Positions 26,807 through 35,949 of a stretch of 64,000 nt of DNA are shown one piece after another (within the stretch, counting starts at the first letter, position 1; every line of letters begins with the position of its first letter). The translations under genes and the position numbers were made by a program. Below the pieces are notes generated by a model, which was given only the letters and a program-made list of their open reading frames with translations, was not told the origin of the DNA and did not search any database. The stretch covers positions 3,715,501 to 3,779,500 of the forward strand of contig NZ_CP133091.1 in the NCBI RefSeq assembly GCF_030908385.1. The letters are read 5' to 3'. Origin of the DNA: Mangrovimonas sp. YM274. GTDB lineage: Bacteria > Bacteroidota > Bacteroidia > Flavobacteriales > Flavobacteriaceae.

Positions 26807-27145
26807 ATATTCTCTTTTTTAAAAGTCGTGCAAATATAGTTAAACTTGTAGGCTTTTAAAACATAATTTTTGCTTTTTTGAAAGCTCACATCCAAAGCAC
26901 TTCACTACAACCAATAAACCACTCAAAACACTATAAAACAACCAAATAAAAACACTCCAAACCAATAAAAAACAACAACTCAAAAAGACCTAGCAATCCT
27001 TAACAGCAAAATTCACCCACCCATTTTGCCATCCTTTTTGGAATAAAACCAACATATAAAAGACAACATTTTCAAAACATATAGCCTTTTGAAGCCTAAA
27101 GCATAATTCAAATCTAAACTTTATATTTGCATAAAATATTCTGCC
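26807..27145. other. Divergent promoter region between TerB and mfd
   Basis: This A-rich 339-base gap contains a perfect minus-strand -7 element (TATATTTG at 26838-26831) for the TerB gene and a perfect plus-strand -7 element (TATATTTG at 27122-27129) for mfd. A stretch around 26890-26990 is rich in CAAA and AACAC-type motifs without clear symmetry. I saw no convincing small gene. Confidence 0.55.
27122..27129 (+). promoter_or_regulatory. -7 element (TATATTTG) for mfd
   Basis: A perfect TAnnTTTG, 16 bases before the TTG start of mfd. No TTG lies at the usual -33 distance. Confidence 0.5.
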
Positions 27146-30100
27146 TTGAGTAAAACTGTTCTCTCGCAAACCTATGCACAGATGTTGCAAACGCAAAATC
27201 TGCAGACTGCTATTGCCAAAAATCAACAAACAGACGCCTTAAACACCTCTCCCAAAACACACGTGAAGGGATTAGTAGGCTCGTCTTTTTCTTTTGTAGT
27301 TGCTGAAACCTTTCAGCAAACAGACCAACCCTTTTTATTGGTTTTTAACGACAAGGAAGAAGCTGCCTTTTACCTCAACGATTTAGAATTATTATTGGGA
27401 GACAAGGATGTACTGTTCTATCCTGGTAGCTATAGACGCCCTTACCAAATCGAAGAAACAGACAATGCCAATGTATTGTTGAGAGCAGAGGTTTTAAACC
27501 GAATCAATTCCAGAAAAAAACCTGCCGTAATTGTCACCTATCCAGATGCCCTCTTTGAAAAGGTAGTAACTAGGAAAGAACTAGAGAAAAACACGCTTAA
27601 AATTTCGGTGAACGATAAACTTTCCATCGATTTTGTAAACGAGGTGCTATTTGAGTACAAATTTAAACGTGTAGATTTTGTAACCGAGCCGGGAGAATTT
27701 TCGGTGAGAGGAGGAATTGTGGACGTCTTTTCATTTTCGCATGATGAACCTTATCGCATTGAGTTTTTTGGTGATGAAGTAGACAGTATAAGGACCTTTG
27801 ATGTCGAGAGCCAACTATCGACAGAACAGATCAAGAAAATAACCATAATCCCTAACGTTGCCAACAAACTCCTTGAAGAAAGCCGTCAGAGTTTTTTCAA
27901 CTATATCTCTAAGAAATCGGTCGTTTTTATCAAAAATGCCGACATGCTTTTTGGCCGTATTGATGAGTTTTTTAAAAAGGCGGAAGAGGCCTTTGAAAAA
28001 TTAGGTACAGAAATAAAGCATGCCACACCTGAAGAATTGTTTTGCCATTCACAACTGTTTAAAAAGCAACTTTTAGACTTTTCAATTGTTGAATTTGGAG
28101 CGTCTTCATTCTTCACTGCAGGATCTGCTAACAAAGAAGTGGTTTACAATACCACCCCTCAGCCGTCTTTCAACAAACAATTTGAATTATTAATAGACGA
28201 TTTAAACAATAACCATAATAAAGGTTACACCAATTATATTGCCTGTGTAAGTGAGCAACAGGCCAAACGTTTCCATGATATTTTTGACGACATGGATCAA
28301 GAGGTACATTACGAAACCATTGTACTTTCCTTATATCAAGGGTTTGTAGATCACGACAACAAAATCACCTGCTATACCGACCATCAAATTTTTGAGCGCT
28401 ATCATAAATTCCAACTTAAAAATGGCTACGCCAAAAAGCAGGCCATTACCCTTAAGGAACTTACCAATTTGGATATTGGCGACTATGTCACCCACATTGA
28501 CCATGGCATTGGAAAATTTGGGGGGCTTCAAAAAATTGAAGTTGAAGGCAAAAAACAGGAAGCCATCAAGCTCATTTATGGCGAGCGTGATGTTCTGTAC
28601 CTTAGCATTCATTCCCTACATAAAATTACCAAGTTTAACGGCAAGGACGGGAAACCTCCAAAAGTATACAAGCTAGGAAGCAAGGCTTGGAAAACCCTCA
28701 AACAAAAAACAAAGTCTAGGGTTAAGGAAATAGCCTTTAATTTAATTCAACTTTATGCCAAGCGAAAACTAGAAAAAGGATTTCAATACAATCCAGACAG
28801 TTATCTACAGCATGAGCTGGAGGCCTCTTTCCTCTACGAAGATACTCCAGATCAAAGTACCGCTACGGCCGATATTAAATCCGATATGGAAAGTGAGCGC
28901 CCAATGGACCGCTTGGTTTGTGGGGATGTTGGTTTTGGAAAAACCGAGGTGGCCATCCGGGCCGCTTTTAAAGCTGTTGACAATGGAAAACAGGTGGCCG
29001 TTTTGGTACCAACCACTATTTTGGCTTACCAACACTACCGTACTTTTCGGGAACGATTAAAGGATTTCCCTGTTACGGTTGATTATGTTAACCGTTTTAG
29101 AACAACCAAAGAAAAACGCACAACTTTGGAGAGTTTAGCCAGTGGCGGTGTTGATATCATTATTGGGACACATCAATTGGCTAACAAAACGGTGAAGTTT
29201 AAAAATCTTGGTTTGCTCATTGTCGATGAGGAACAAAAATTTGGAGTTGCGGTTAAAGAACGTCTTAAAACCCTTAAAGACAATGTAGACGTGCTTACCC
29301 TTACTGCTACACCAATTCCCAGAACCTTGCAGTTTAGCTTGATGGCCGCCAGAGACCTTTCGGTAATTACCACGCCACCACCTAACAGGTACCCAATTGA
29401 GAGCCATGTAATCCGTTTTAGTGAGGAAACTATTCGTGATGCCGTTACGTATGAAATTCAACGGGGTGGGCAGATTTTCTTCATCCACAACCGTATTGAA
29501 AACATCAAGGAAGTAGCCGGGCTAATCCAACGCTTGGTACCTGATGCCAAAGTTGCCATTGGCCACGGCCAAATGGATGGTAAAAAATTGGAAGAACTGA
29601 TGTTGTCCTTCATTAATGGTGAATTTGACGTGCTTGTAAGTACAACCATTATTGAAAGTGGTTTGGACGTACCAAATGCCAATACCATTTTTATCAACAA
29701 TGCCAATAATTTTGGATTGAGCGACCTTCACCAAATGCGGGGGCGTGTAGGCCGAAGCAACAAAAAGGCCTTTTGTTATTTTATAACCCCTGAATACTCT
29801 GCCATGACTCCGGATGCCAGAAAGCGTATTACAGCTTTGGAGCAATTCTCCGAATTAGGTAGTGGTTTCAACATCGCCATGAAAGATTTGGAAATCCGTG
29901 GGGCCGGTGATTTGTTGGGTGGTGAACAAAGTGGATTTATCAATGATATTGGTTTTGATACTTACCAAAAAATATTGAACGAGGCTATTGAAGAACTTAA
30001 GGAAAATGAATTTAAGGATCTTTATCCGGACGATGGTAAGGAAAAAGAATATGTAAAAGATATTACCATCGACACCGATTTTGAATTGCTATTCCCCGAT

Positions 30101-30511
30101 GATTACATCAATAATATTACAGAACGCCTCAATCTTTACACGCAACTAAATGATATAAAAACTGAAGACGCCCTTCAAAAATTTGAATCGGAATTAGTTG
30201 ATCGTTTTGGCGAAATGCCATTCCAAGTGGTGGATCTTTTGGACAGTGTACGCATTAAATGGATTGCAGCCAAAATGGGCCTTGAAAAAGTAATTATGAA
30301 AAAAGGCAAACTTATTGGCTATTTCATAAGCGACCAACAAAGTAGTTTTTACCAAAGTCAAGGCTTCACCAAAGTCTTACAATACGTACAATCTAATCCT
30401 CAAGCCTGCAAGATGAAAGAAAAAGAAACCCGTACAGGCCTTAGACTTCTACTAACATTTGACCATATAAAAACAGTAAAACAAGCCTTAAGTAGACTAA
30501 AAGATATATGA
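27146..30511 (+). CDS. mfd: Transcription-repair coupling factor Mfd
   Basis: An ATP-dependent translocase that removes RNA polymerase stalled at DNA lesions and recruits UvrA. The protein (1121 residues) shows the standard layout: a UvrB-like N-terminal module (KGLVGSSFSFVVAE and YPDALFEKV), an RNA-polymerase-interacting domain (HIDHGIGKFGGL, about 450), Walker A CGDVGFGKTEVAIRAA (about 591), DEEQ in LIVDEEQKFGV (about 693), TATPIPRTLQF and the C-terminal D7 domain. The start is TTG at 27146, and the ATG 12 codons later is possible. It overlaps the EamA gene by 4 bases (ATGA). Confidence 0.97.
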   Translation: MSKTVLSQTYAQMLQTQNLQTAIAKNQQTDALNTSPKTHVKGLVGSSFSFVVAETFQQTDQPFLLVFNDKEEAAFYLNDLELLLGDKDVLFYPGSYRRPYQIEETDNANVLLRAEVLNRINSRKKPAVIVTYPDALFEKVVTRKELEKNTLKISVNDKLSIDFVNEVLFEYKFKRVDFVTEPGEFSVRGGIVDVFSFSHDEPYRIEFFGDEVDSIRTFDVESQLSTEQIKKITIIPNVANKLLEESRQSFFNYISKKSVVFIKNADMLFGRIDEFFKKAEEAFEKLGTEIKHATPEELFCHSQLFKKQLLDFSIVEFGASSFFTAGSANKEVVYNTTPQPSFNKQFELLIDDLNNNHNKGYTNYIACVSEQQAKRFHDIFDDMDQEVHYETIVLSLYQGFVDHDNKITCYTDHQIFERYHKFQLKNGYAKKQAITLKELTNLDIGDYVTHIDHGIGKFGGLQKIEVEGKKQEAIKLIYGERDVLYLSIHSLHKITKFNGKDGKPPKVYKLGSKAWKTLKQKTKSRVKEIAFNLIQLYAKRKLEKGFQYNPDSYLQHELEASFLYEDTPDQSTATADIKSDMESERPMDRLVCGDVGFGKTEVAIRAAFKAVDNGKQVAVLVPTTILAYQHYRTFRERLKDFPVTVDYVNRFRTTKEKRTTLESLASGGVDIIIGTHQLANKTVKFKNLGLLIVDEEQKFGVAVKERLKTLKDNVDVLTLTATPIPRTLQFSLMAARDLSVITTPPPNRYPIESHVIRFSEETIRDAVTYEIQRGGQIFFIHNRIENIKEVAGLIQRLVPDAKVAIGHGQMDGKKLEELMLSFINGEFDVLVSTTIIESGLDVPNANTIFINNANNFGLSDLHQMRGRVGRSNKKAFCYFITPEYSAMTPDARKRITALEQFSELGSGFNIAMKDLEIRGAGDLLGGEQSGFINDIGFDTYQKILNEAIEELKENEFKDLYPDDGKEKEYVKDITIDTDFELLFPDDYINNITERLNLYTQLNDIKTEDALQKFESELVDRFGEMPFQVVDLLDSVRIKWIAAKMGLEKVIMKKGKLIGYFISDQQSSFYQSQGFTKVLQYVQSNPQACKMKEKETRTGLRLLLTFDHIKTVKQALSRLKDI

Positions 30512-31377
30512 AAGGAAGCCATCTAAGCCATGTCTTTTGGCTAACTCTTGCCACCATTTTCATTAGCACTTCGGGAGCTTTGGGCAAATACATCGATATG
30601 CCCACAACGGTAATCATATGGTGGCGGTCCATTTTGGCTGCTGTATTCTTGTTTCTCTACTGTCATTTTAAAAAGATTCCTCTGGAAATTCATTCCAAAG
30701 ACCGCTTTACTTTTTTGATAAGCGGATTACTTATGGGAGGCCATTGGATCACCTATTTTTACGCCTTAAAACTTTCCAATGTTGCTATTGGCATGCTATC
30801 CCTATTTACATTTCCCGTAATTACGGCATTATTGGAACCCCTATTTTCAAAAGTAAAATTCGATCCCATTCACCTTTTGTTGGGAGCCCTGGTTGGCTTT
30901 GGCATTTATATGTTAGCACCTGAATTCAGTTTGGAAAGCGGCCAATTTAAAGGTGCTTTGTTTGGTATTGCATCTGCCCTGTGTTATTCCGCTCGCATCT
31001 TGATTTTGAAACAGCATGTGGCCCGCTATAACGGCATTATGCTCATGTTCTATCAGGTGGCCATTCTATCCTTCGTTTTACTCCCATTCATTTTTCTTTT
31101 CGGTTTTGGAAAGGTTTCAGAACAATTTCCCTATGTTTTGATGCTTGCATTAGTAACCACAGCTATTGGCCACACTTTATTCATACAAAGCCTACGCTTT
31201 TTTGAGGCTAGTACGGCCAGTATTATAAGTAGTACCCAACCCATTTTTGGGATTATAATCGCTTATCTATTTTTAAATGAAAGGCCTACATGGAATACGT
31301 TTATTGGAGGAACATTAATTATATTTACTGTTATGATCGAAAGTTTTCGATCTTACAAAAAAAACGCCTCAGTCTAA
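30508..31377 (+). CDS. EamA/DMT-family transporter
   Basis: A 289-residue inner-membrane protein with ten predicted helices arranged as two EamA repeats (about 8-140 and 150-285). The second repeat contains FFEASTASIISSTQPIFGIIIAYLFLNE, a typical EamA segment. The family exports amino acids and other metabolites. The start ATG overlaps the mfd stop, so it may be translationally coupled. The substrate cannot be predicted. Confidence 0.9.
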   Translation: MKGSHLSHVFWLTLATIFISTSGALGKYIDMPTTVIIWWRSILAAVFLFLYCHFKKIPLEIHSKDRFTFLISGLLMGGHWITYFYALKLSNVAIGMLSLFTFPVITALLEPLFSKVKFDPIHLLLGALVGFGIYMLAPEFSLESGQFKGALFGIASALCYSARILILKQHVARYNGIMLMFYQVAILSFVLLPFIFLFGFGKVSEQFPYVLMLALVTTAIGHTLFIQSLRFFEASTASIISSTQPIFGIIIAYLFLNERPTWNTFIGGTLIIFTVMIESFRSYKKNASV

Positions 31378-31429
31378 ATTTGGCTTAGTTATTGAGCATA
31401 CAACCAACCATAGTCCTAATAAAAACCAC

Positions 31430-32734
31430 ATGAAAACACTTGCACATCTTTTATTGTTCCTACCCACGGTATTGATAGCCCAACATAAGGTTTCCGGCAA
31501 ATTTACGCCCGCAAAAGATTACACCTATGCGCTGCTATACGAAGCCACTCCAACAGGGACCAATTTTGTGGATAAGAGCGAAATTGAAGAAGATGGCAGC
31601 TTTCATATTCAATTGGAGAGTTCTGTAAAACCGGGTATTTATAAAATTGTATATGCCCTACCCCCAGAAGAATACAATTTTGATTTAATCTATAACGGCA
31701 AAGAAGATGTAGCCCTCAATTTCAGCATTGAAAAGGGATTGGAATTCACAGCTTCCAACGAAAACAAACTTTGGTCTTCATATACCAAGAGTATGGAGCT
31801 GGTAAATATGGCTATTAGTAATTTTTATTCCCAAGAAAGTGCGGACCATGAAGCCTACAAAGATATTTTTAAAACCTTGGAAGACACTCAAAAAGGTTTT
31901 GAAGACGCTTCAAAAGGCACCATGGCCCATACGTTTATTACTGCCAATGCTCCCTACATCCCTCAAAGCTTTGAAGACCTCTCCACCTACTCCAATAATT
32001 TAAAACGTACCTATTTTAAACATGTAAATTTTTCCAATCCGCTATTGTTGAGCTCCGATTTTTTGAACGACCGAGTGCTGGCCTATGTATTTGGGATGGC
32101 TGCAGGGAGCGACAACGCAATTTACAAAGCCAATGTAGATGCCTTAATGGATACTATGAAAGAGGCCGACCCCATGGTACGAACTTCTTTGTTGCAAACC
32201 GTTTGGGACCGTTTTACTATAATGGAAAATACAGAAGTGGCCAATTACATAATTGATACTTACCTAGAAGACCTAGCCAAGAAAACCAACAATGGCGAAC
32301 TGAGTAGAGCAATTATCAACTACAAGAAAAATGCGGTTGGAAATAAAGCCCAAAACTTTGATATGACCATACAAAAAGATGGCAAAGAGGTATCGACCAC
32401 TCTATACGATTTGGATATAGCCGACCGTTATCTGGTAATTTTTTGGAGCAGCACCTGTTCCCATTGTCTGGCTGAATTACCACAGGTAAAAACTATTATT
32501 CCAAATGATATGCAGGTGATAGCAATTGGTCTAGAAAACAACAGCAAAACATGGGATTCTGAAAAATTGAAATACCCAAACTTTATCCATGTACTGGCTT
32601 TGGGAAAATGGGACAACAAATTAGCCGAGGACTATAATGTAACCGGCACACCTTCTTACTTTCTATTGGATAAAAACAAGATCATCACTTCAAAACCCTA
32701 CGATATTGAAGAACTGAAAGAAGGTTTAAAGTAA
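31430..32734 (+). CDS. Exported TlpA-like thioredoxin-fold protein with DUF4369-like N terminus
   Basis: A 434-residue protein with a signal peptide (MKTLAHLLLFLPTVLIAQ). Residues 20-110 are a beta domain of the type found before TlpA domains in Bacteroidota (DUF4369-like). Residues 115-300 are helical. The C-terminal domain from about 310 is thioredoxin-like, with the redox pair CSHC at 343-346 (IFWSSTCSHCLAELP). It probably handles disulfides or thiols in the periplasm. It may be cotranscribed with mfd and the EamA gene (53-base gap). The partner is not known. Confidence 0.85.
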   Translation: MKTLAHLLLFLPTVLIAQHKVSGKFTPAKDYTYALLYEATPTGTNFVDKSEIEEDGSFHIQLESSVKPGIYKIVYALPPEEYNFDLIYNGKEDVALNFSIEKGLEFTASNENKLWSSYTKSMELVNMAISNFYSQESADHEAYKDIFKTLEDTQKGFEDASKGTMAHTFITANAPYIPQSFEDLSTYSNNLKRTYFKHVNFSNPLLLSSDFLNDRVLAYVFGMAAGSDNAIYKANVDALMDTMKEADPMVRTSLLQTVWDRFTIMENTEVANYIIDTYLEDLAKKTNNGELSRAIINYKKNAVGNKAQNFDMTIQKDGKEVSTTLYDLDIADRYLVIFWSSTCSHCLAELPQVKTIIPNDMQVIAIGLENNSKTWDSEKLKYPNFIHVLALGKWDNKLAEDYNVTGTPSYFLLDKNKIITSKPYDIEELKEGLK

Positions 32735-32775
32735 ACCCCTCATTTTCCATTGGGCCTGTTGATACTTTAACACTC

Positions 32776-33261
32776 TTAAAGCAAGTGCGGAATACGCAAT
32801 ACCTGTCCTGGATATATTTTATCGGGGTCTTTAAGCATGGGCTTATTGGCATCAAAGATAATGGGGTATTTCATGGCATTGCCGTAGTATTGTTTGGCAA
32901 CCTTGCCTAGGGTATCTCCACTTTTAACCGTATAAAACTGGGCTTCAGGCTCCTTGTGCTCAACAGTCATCTGATCGTCAACCGTAGCAATCCCATTGGT
33001 GTTTCCAACAACTAAAACAACTTTTTCTTTGGTAGATTGATTGTAAGCCATTCCTGAAACCGTGGCCATATCTCCAGAAATTTCCACTTTTAACCCCTTT
33101 ACCTTCAAGTCTAGATCGGCAATGGTTTCTTCTAAATTTTTAGCTGCTACTGCTTCGGCTTCCATTTTTACAGCAGTTGCTTCTGCCGCTTCTTCAGCCT
33201 CTGTTTTTCCTATGCCAAACACACTGGCTCCTGCGTCTTTAATAAACGAAAATAACCCCAT
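32776..33261 (-). CDS. kbp: Kbp-like BON and LysM domain protein
   Basis: A 161-residue protein starting MGLFSFIKDAGASVFG. The N-terminal region is helical, the central BON domain covers about 50-100 (LKVEISGDMATVSG), and the C-terminal LysM domain (about 110-161) carries YTVKSGDTLGKVAKQYYGNA and ANKPMLKDPDKIYPGQVLRI. The N terminus and LysM part closely match E. coli Kbp (YgaU), a cytosolic potassium-binding protein. It has no signal peptide, so a cytosolic role is plausible. The ATG at 33261 is chosen because the family begins MGLF; an extension to 33288 exists. It is convergent with the TlpA-like gene. Confidence 0.87.
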   Translation of the reverse strand: MGLFSFIKDAGASVFGIGKTEAEEAAEATAVKMEAEAVAAKNLEETIADLDLKVKGLKVEISGDMATVSGMAYNQSTKEKVVLVVGNTNGIATVDDQMTVEHKEPEAQFYTVKSGDTLGKVAKQYYGNAMKYPIIFDANKPMLKDPDKIYPGQVLRIPHLL

Positions 33262-33344
33262 AACTATCTGATTTTTAAATATTAACAATTCAATATTGTA
33301 AAATTCAAAAAATAATAGTTCAAATCCAATTAAAGTTACTAACT

Positions 33345-33653
33345 AAAAAAGTAAGAAAAGAAGAAACGCTCACTCGAAGAAATCGAAGTGAGCGTTTTAG
33401 GAAACTAAATAACCAACCAAAATTTAGTTTCTATCGTTATATTTTGTTTCTAACTAACGTAGAATTTTAATTTGCAATCTATTTTGAAAGCACTTTTCAA
33501 TCATTCTATTTTTGAGCAGCACCCTCTTTCTTAAGAACGCCCAAAGAAACAAAATCTTGACCTAACAAATCATAATCTAATGTTAAAGTTTTAAGTTACG
33601 AATTATCCCCCACATTTACAACACTTTAACCGTTAAATAACGCGGTAAATATA
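33345..33653 (-). ncRNA. Possible unannotated minus-strand small RNA or small-peptide transcript
   Basis: In the 615-base gap between kbp and gpsA the minus strand shows three linked signs. One is a near-consensus -7 element (TATATTTA, 33653-33646). The second is a hairpin GAAACTAAAT/ATTTAGTTTC (33402-33431) next to another, AAACGCTCACT/AGTGAGCGTTT (33365-33398), followed by a T-rich tract to about 33345. The third is a 29-codon open frame (33595-33506) whose last 20 residues read LLGQDFVSLGVLKKEGAAQK. The second hairpin looks like a terminator for the minus strand. The product is unknown. The peptide frame has no ATG but contains a TTG. Confidence 0.35.
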
Positions 33654-33846
33654 GGAAAGATAACTGCAACACACCTTTGTTTCCAAGAAAAATATTTTCA
33701 TTAAAATATCCTGTCTAACATATCGCATATTCAACCCATCAAAAGTTATACAAATTGTAAAAGGTTTAGGCTAGATAATTCTCACATGTAAAGCATTTCC
33801 ACAACGGACTTCAACCTTTAGTAACATTTAAGATTTATATTTTATG

Positions 33847-33854
33847 TATTTTTG
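33847..33854 (+). promoter_or_regulatory. -7 element (TATTTTTG) for gpsA
   Basis: A perfect TAnnTTTG match 22 bases before the gpsA ATG. No clear -33 element. Confidence 0.5.
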
Positions 33855-33876
33855 GCCTACAAAATTGTGACAACAA

Positions 33877-34878
33877 ATGAGCACCCCCTTAAAATATGCT
33901 GTTTTTGGAGCCGGAAGTTGGGCTACTGCCATAGTAAAAATGCTATGCGAAAACTTAAATGAAGTTGGTTGGTATATGCGCAGCAGTTACATCAAGGGCC
34001 ACCTTGAAAAAGAACAGCATAACCCAAGTTATCTTAGCTCTGTTGAGTTCCATTTGGAACAATTAAAATTGAGTAACGACATCAATGAAACGGCAGCGTA
34101 TGCAGATGTATTGATATTTGCCATCCCATCGGCATTTATGCACTCTGAGCTTGAAAAATTAACTGCCGATATCTCCCAGAAAATAGTGGTTTCGGCTGTA
34201 AAGGGAATCATTCCAGAATCGGGACTGTTGGTTGGAGAGCACTTCCATGACATCTATAATATTCCTTTTGAAAATATTGCCGTCATTGCAGGGCCTTGCC
34301 ACGCCGAAGAGGTTGCTCTGGAACGCTTGTCGTACCTAACCATATCCTGCGCCGATTCCAGCAAAGCCAAAGCAATAGGCAAAACCTTATCTAGCGATTA
34401 TATCCGCACCAAGATCAGCGATGATATCATTGGGGTAGAATATGCCGTAATGTTGAAAAACATCTATGCCATTGCTGCGGGAATTGCCCACGGCTTAGGT
34501 TATGGAGACAACTTTCAAAGTGTCTTAATGAGTAATGCCATTCGTGAAATGAAACGCTTTATTAAAAAGATGCACAAAATGAAACGTAACATCAATAATT
34601 CGGCGTATTTGGGTGATTTACTAGTAACAGGATATTCGGTTTTTTCACGTAACCGCATGTTTGGAAACATGATCGGCAAAGGCTATACCGTTAAATCTGC
34701 ACAAATGGAAATGAGCATGGTGGCAGAAGGTTATTATGCTACTAAAAGTGCCTATTTACTCAATGAGAAAAATAAGAAGAAAACCAATCTGCCTATCATT
34801 AATGCAGTTTACGATATCCTGTATGATGGTAAGGAACCAAAAAAGGTTTTTAAAAAATTGACTGAAAAACTGGACTAA
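33877..34878 (+). CDS. gpsA: Glycerol-3-phosphate dehydrogenase [NAD(P)+]
   Basis: Reduces dihydroxyacetone phosphate to sn-glycerol 3-phosphate, the backbone for phospholipids. YAVFGAGSWATAIVKMLCEN (about 7-26) is the nucleotide-binding GxGxWG-type motif. VIAGPCHAEEVA (about 134-145) is the catalytic-domain signature, VMLKNIYAIAAGIAHGLGYGDNF (about 190) includes the catalytic Lys, and the C-terminal helical domain follows. Length 333 is normal. The gene is convergent with the next one. Confidence 0.96.
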   Translation: MSTPLKYAVFGAGSWATAIVKMLCENLNEVGWYMRSSYIKGHLEKEQHNPSYLSSVEFHLEQLKLSNDINETAAYADVLIFAIPSAFMHSELEKLTADISQKIVVSAVKGIIPESGLLVGEHFHDIYNIPFENIAVIAGPCHAEEVALERLSYLTISCADSSKAKAIGKTLSSDYIRTKISDDIIGVEYAVMLKNIYAIAAGIAHGLGYGDNFQSVLMSNAIREMKRFIKKMHKMKRNINNSAYLGDLLVTGYSVFSRNRMFGNMIGKGYTVKSAQMEMSMVAEGYYATKSAYLLNEKNKKKTNLPIINAVYDILYDGKEPKKVFKKLTEKLD

Positions 34879-34884
34879 ACCTAA

Positions 34885-35280
34885 TTATTTTACCAAAACA
34901 CCTTTTTCCTGCATTAGCGGAACGGTTTGTAGCGCCTTTTTGTTGATGGTATTTTTTCTAAACAAATAGGTTTTATCAAACATTGTGTTGCCCTCAAAAA
35001 AGGTAATCTTAAACTCATTGTTTAGGCTCAGTAGTTCATCGGGCATGAATTCAATTTTAGCAAAACTACGTGCTGGCAACATTTTTAAAGTATGACGCAT
35101 TATGGGGGTTTCCTTACTTTCGCTATACCCTTTGGACACAATTAACACGGTATCCAAATCCACATCCTTATTGTTGATAATGTAAGCGTTCCAATCCTGG
35201 GTTCGGTGTACTTTATTAAATTCATTGACTACTGCAACGTATACATCTTCTACCTTTGGAATTTGAATATCTTTCTTCAT
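34885..35280 (-). CDS. Conserved flavobacterial protein of unknown function
   Basis: A 131-residue soluble protein starting MKKDIQIPKVEDVYVAVV. It contains DWNAYIINNKDVDLDTVLIV and PARSFAKIEFMPDEL, and has an alpha/beta pattern with no signal peptide. I recall similar flavobacterial proteins being labelled as phenylalanyl-tRNA synthetase subunits in databases; it shows no aminoacyl-tRNA synthetase motif, so that label looks wrong. No function is assigned. It has its own promoter, which overlaps the 3' end of the TetR gene. Confidence 0.75.
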   Translation of the reverse strand: MKKDIQIPKVEDVYVAVVNEFNKVHRTQDWNAYIINNKDVDLDTVLIVSKGYSESKETPIMRHTLKMLPARSFAKIEFMPDELLSLNNEFKITFFEGNTMFDKTYLFRKNTINKKALQTVPLMQEKGVLVK

Positions 35281-35317
35281 AATGCTTGTATCTACTTTTT
35301 AGGCTTGATAATTTTTG

Positions 35318-35346
35318 CAAAATTAGTCAAAAACGGTTTAATCAAA
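35318..35346 (-). promoter_or_regulatory. Promoter for the gene at 34885-35280
   Basis: On the minus strand TTTG (35346-35343), 17 bases, then TAATTTTG (35325-35318), a full consensus match. It lies inside the last codons of the TetR gene and 38 bases before the next start. Confidence 0.65.
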
Positions 35347-35931
35347 ATAGGCATTTGAATAATTTGCTTCTGTAAAACCGCGAAGGTTATAGACTATTAA
35401 GTGGTTTAAAATTTCTCTTTTATTGTAAACTTCAAAGAGGTTGTTATTCCTGAAAGCAATTGCATCAATTCTTAAAAAGTAAAGTTCACACACCAATTTT
35501 AGATTCACACCAGGCTTGATATTGCCCTTTTCCTTAGCTTTTTCGAGCAATTGATATACAATATCAAACACAAAAACCTCCGAAAAATCATTAAACACTT
35601 TGTCTGCCTTAGGGTAATACTTTTTGATGCCAAATAAAAAAGAGGGCTTAAAATACCTCAAGTATTCAAACCCTCTTTCATAAATTAAAATGATACTCAA
35701 AATGGGATCTTCAATATTATCTTGAATAACCTCATTAATTTCTTCTTTGTACTCTTTAACTAAAACTGCTAAGCTCTCGGTTACCAGTTCTTCTTTATTC
35801 TTAAAATATTTATAAATGGTCTTTTTGGAAATACCCATGACCTCTGCAAGTTCATCAAGTGTAAAACGCTTACTTCCAAATTTCGTGAAATTTGTAATCG
35901 AACACTGTAAGATGTCACTTTTAAGGCTCAT
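35338..35931 (-). CDS. TetR/AcrR family transcriptional regulator
   Basis: A 197-residue repressor-type protein. The N-terminal helix-turn-helix covers about 15-50 (FTLDELAEVMGISKKTIYKYFKNKEEL), the standard TetR DNA-binding signature. Residues 60-197 form the helical ligand and dimer domain, which differs from the best-known drug sensors, so the ligand is not predictable. It is the last gene of the efflux operon, 18 bases after the outer-membrane channel gene. Confidence 0.92.
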   Translation of the reverse strand: MSLKSDILQCSITNFTKFGSKRFTLDELAEVMGISKKTIYKYFKNKEELVTESLAVLVKEYKEEINEVIQDNIEDPILSIILIYERGFEYLRYFKPSFLFGIKKYYPKADKVFNDFSEVFVFDIVYQLLEKAKEKGNIKPGVNLKLVCELYFLRIDAIAFRNNNLFEVYNKREILNHLIVYNLRGFTEANYSNAYFD

Positions 35932-35949
35932 GATAATTTCCTTTTCACA

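Larger units (their letters stand above)
33262..33876. other. 615-base gap between kbp and gpsA
   Basis: Besides the candidate minus-strand transcript (33345-33653) and the gpsA -7 element (33847-33854), the gap is AT-rich. No further coding frame with a start codon and length above 30 codons looks protein-like to me. Confidence 0.5.

Noticed and set aside
14641-32734. Possible defence island, biosynthetic cluster or prophage
   Set aside because: All genes are ordinary housekeeping or small accessory families; no integrase, recombinase, nuclease-defence genes or phage structural genes were seen.
33361-33431. Two adjacent inverted repeats considered as a CRISPR or REP-like array
   Set aside because: The two stems differ in sequence and no third copy or regular spacing exists; they are better explained as RNA hairpins.
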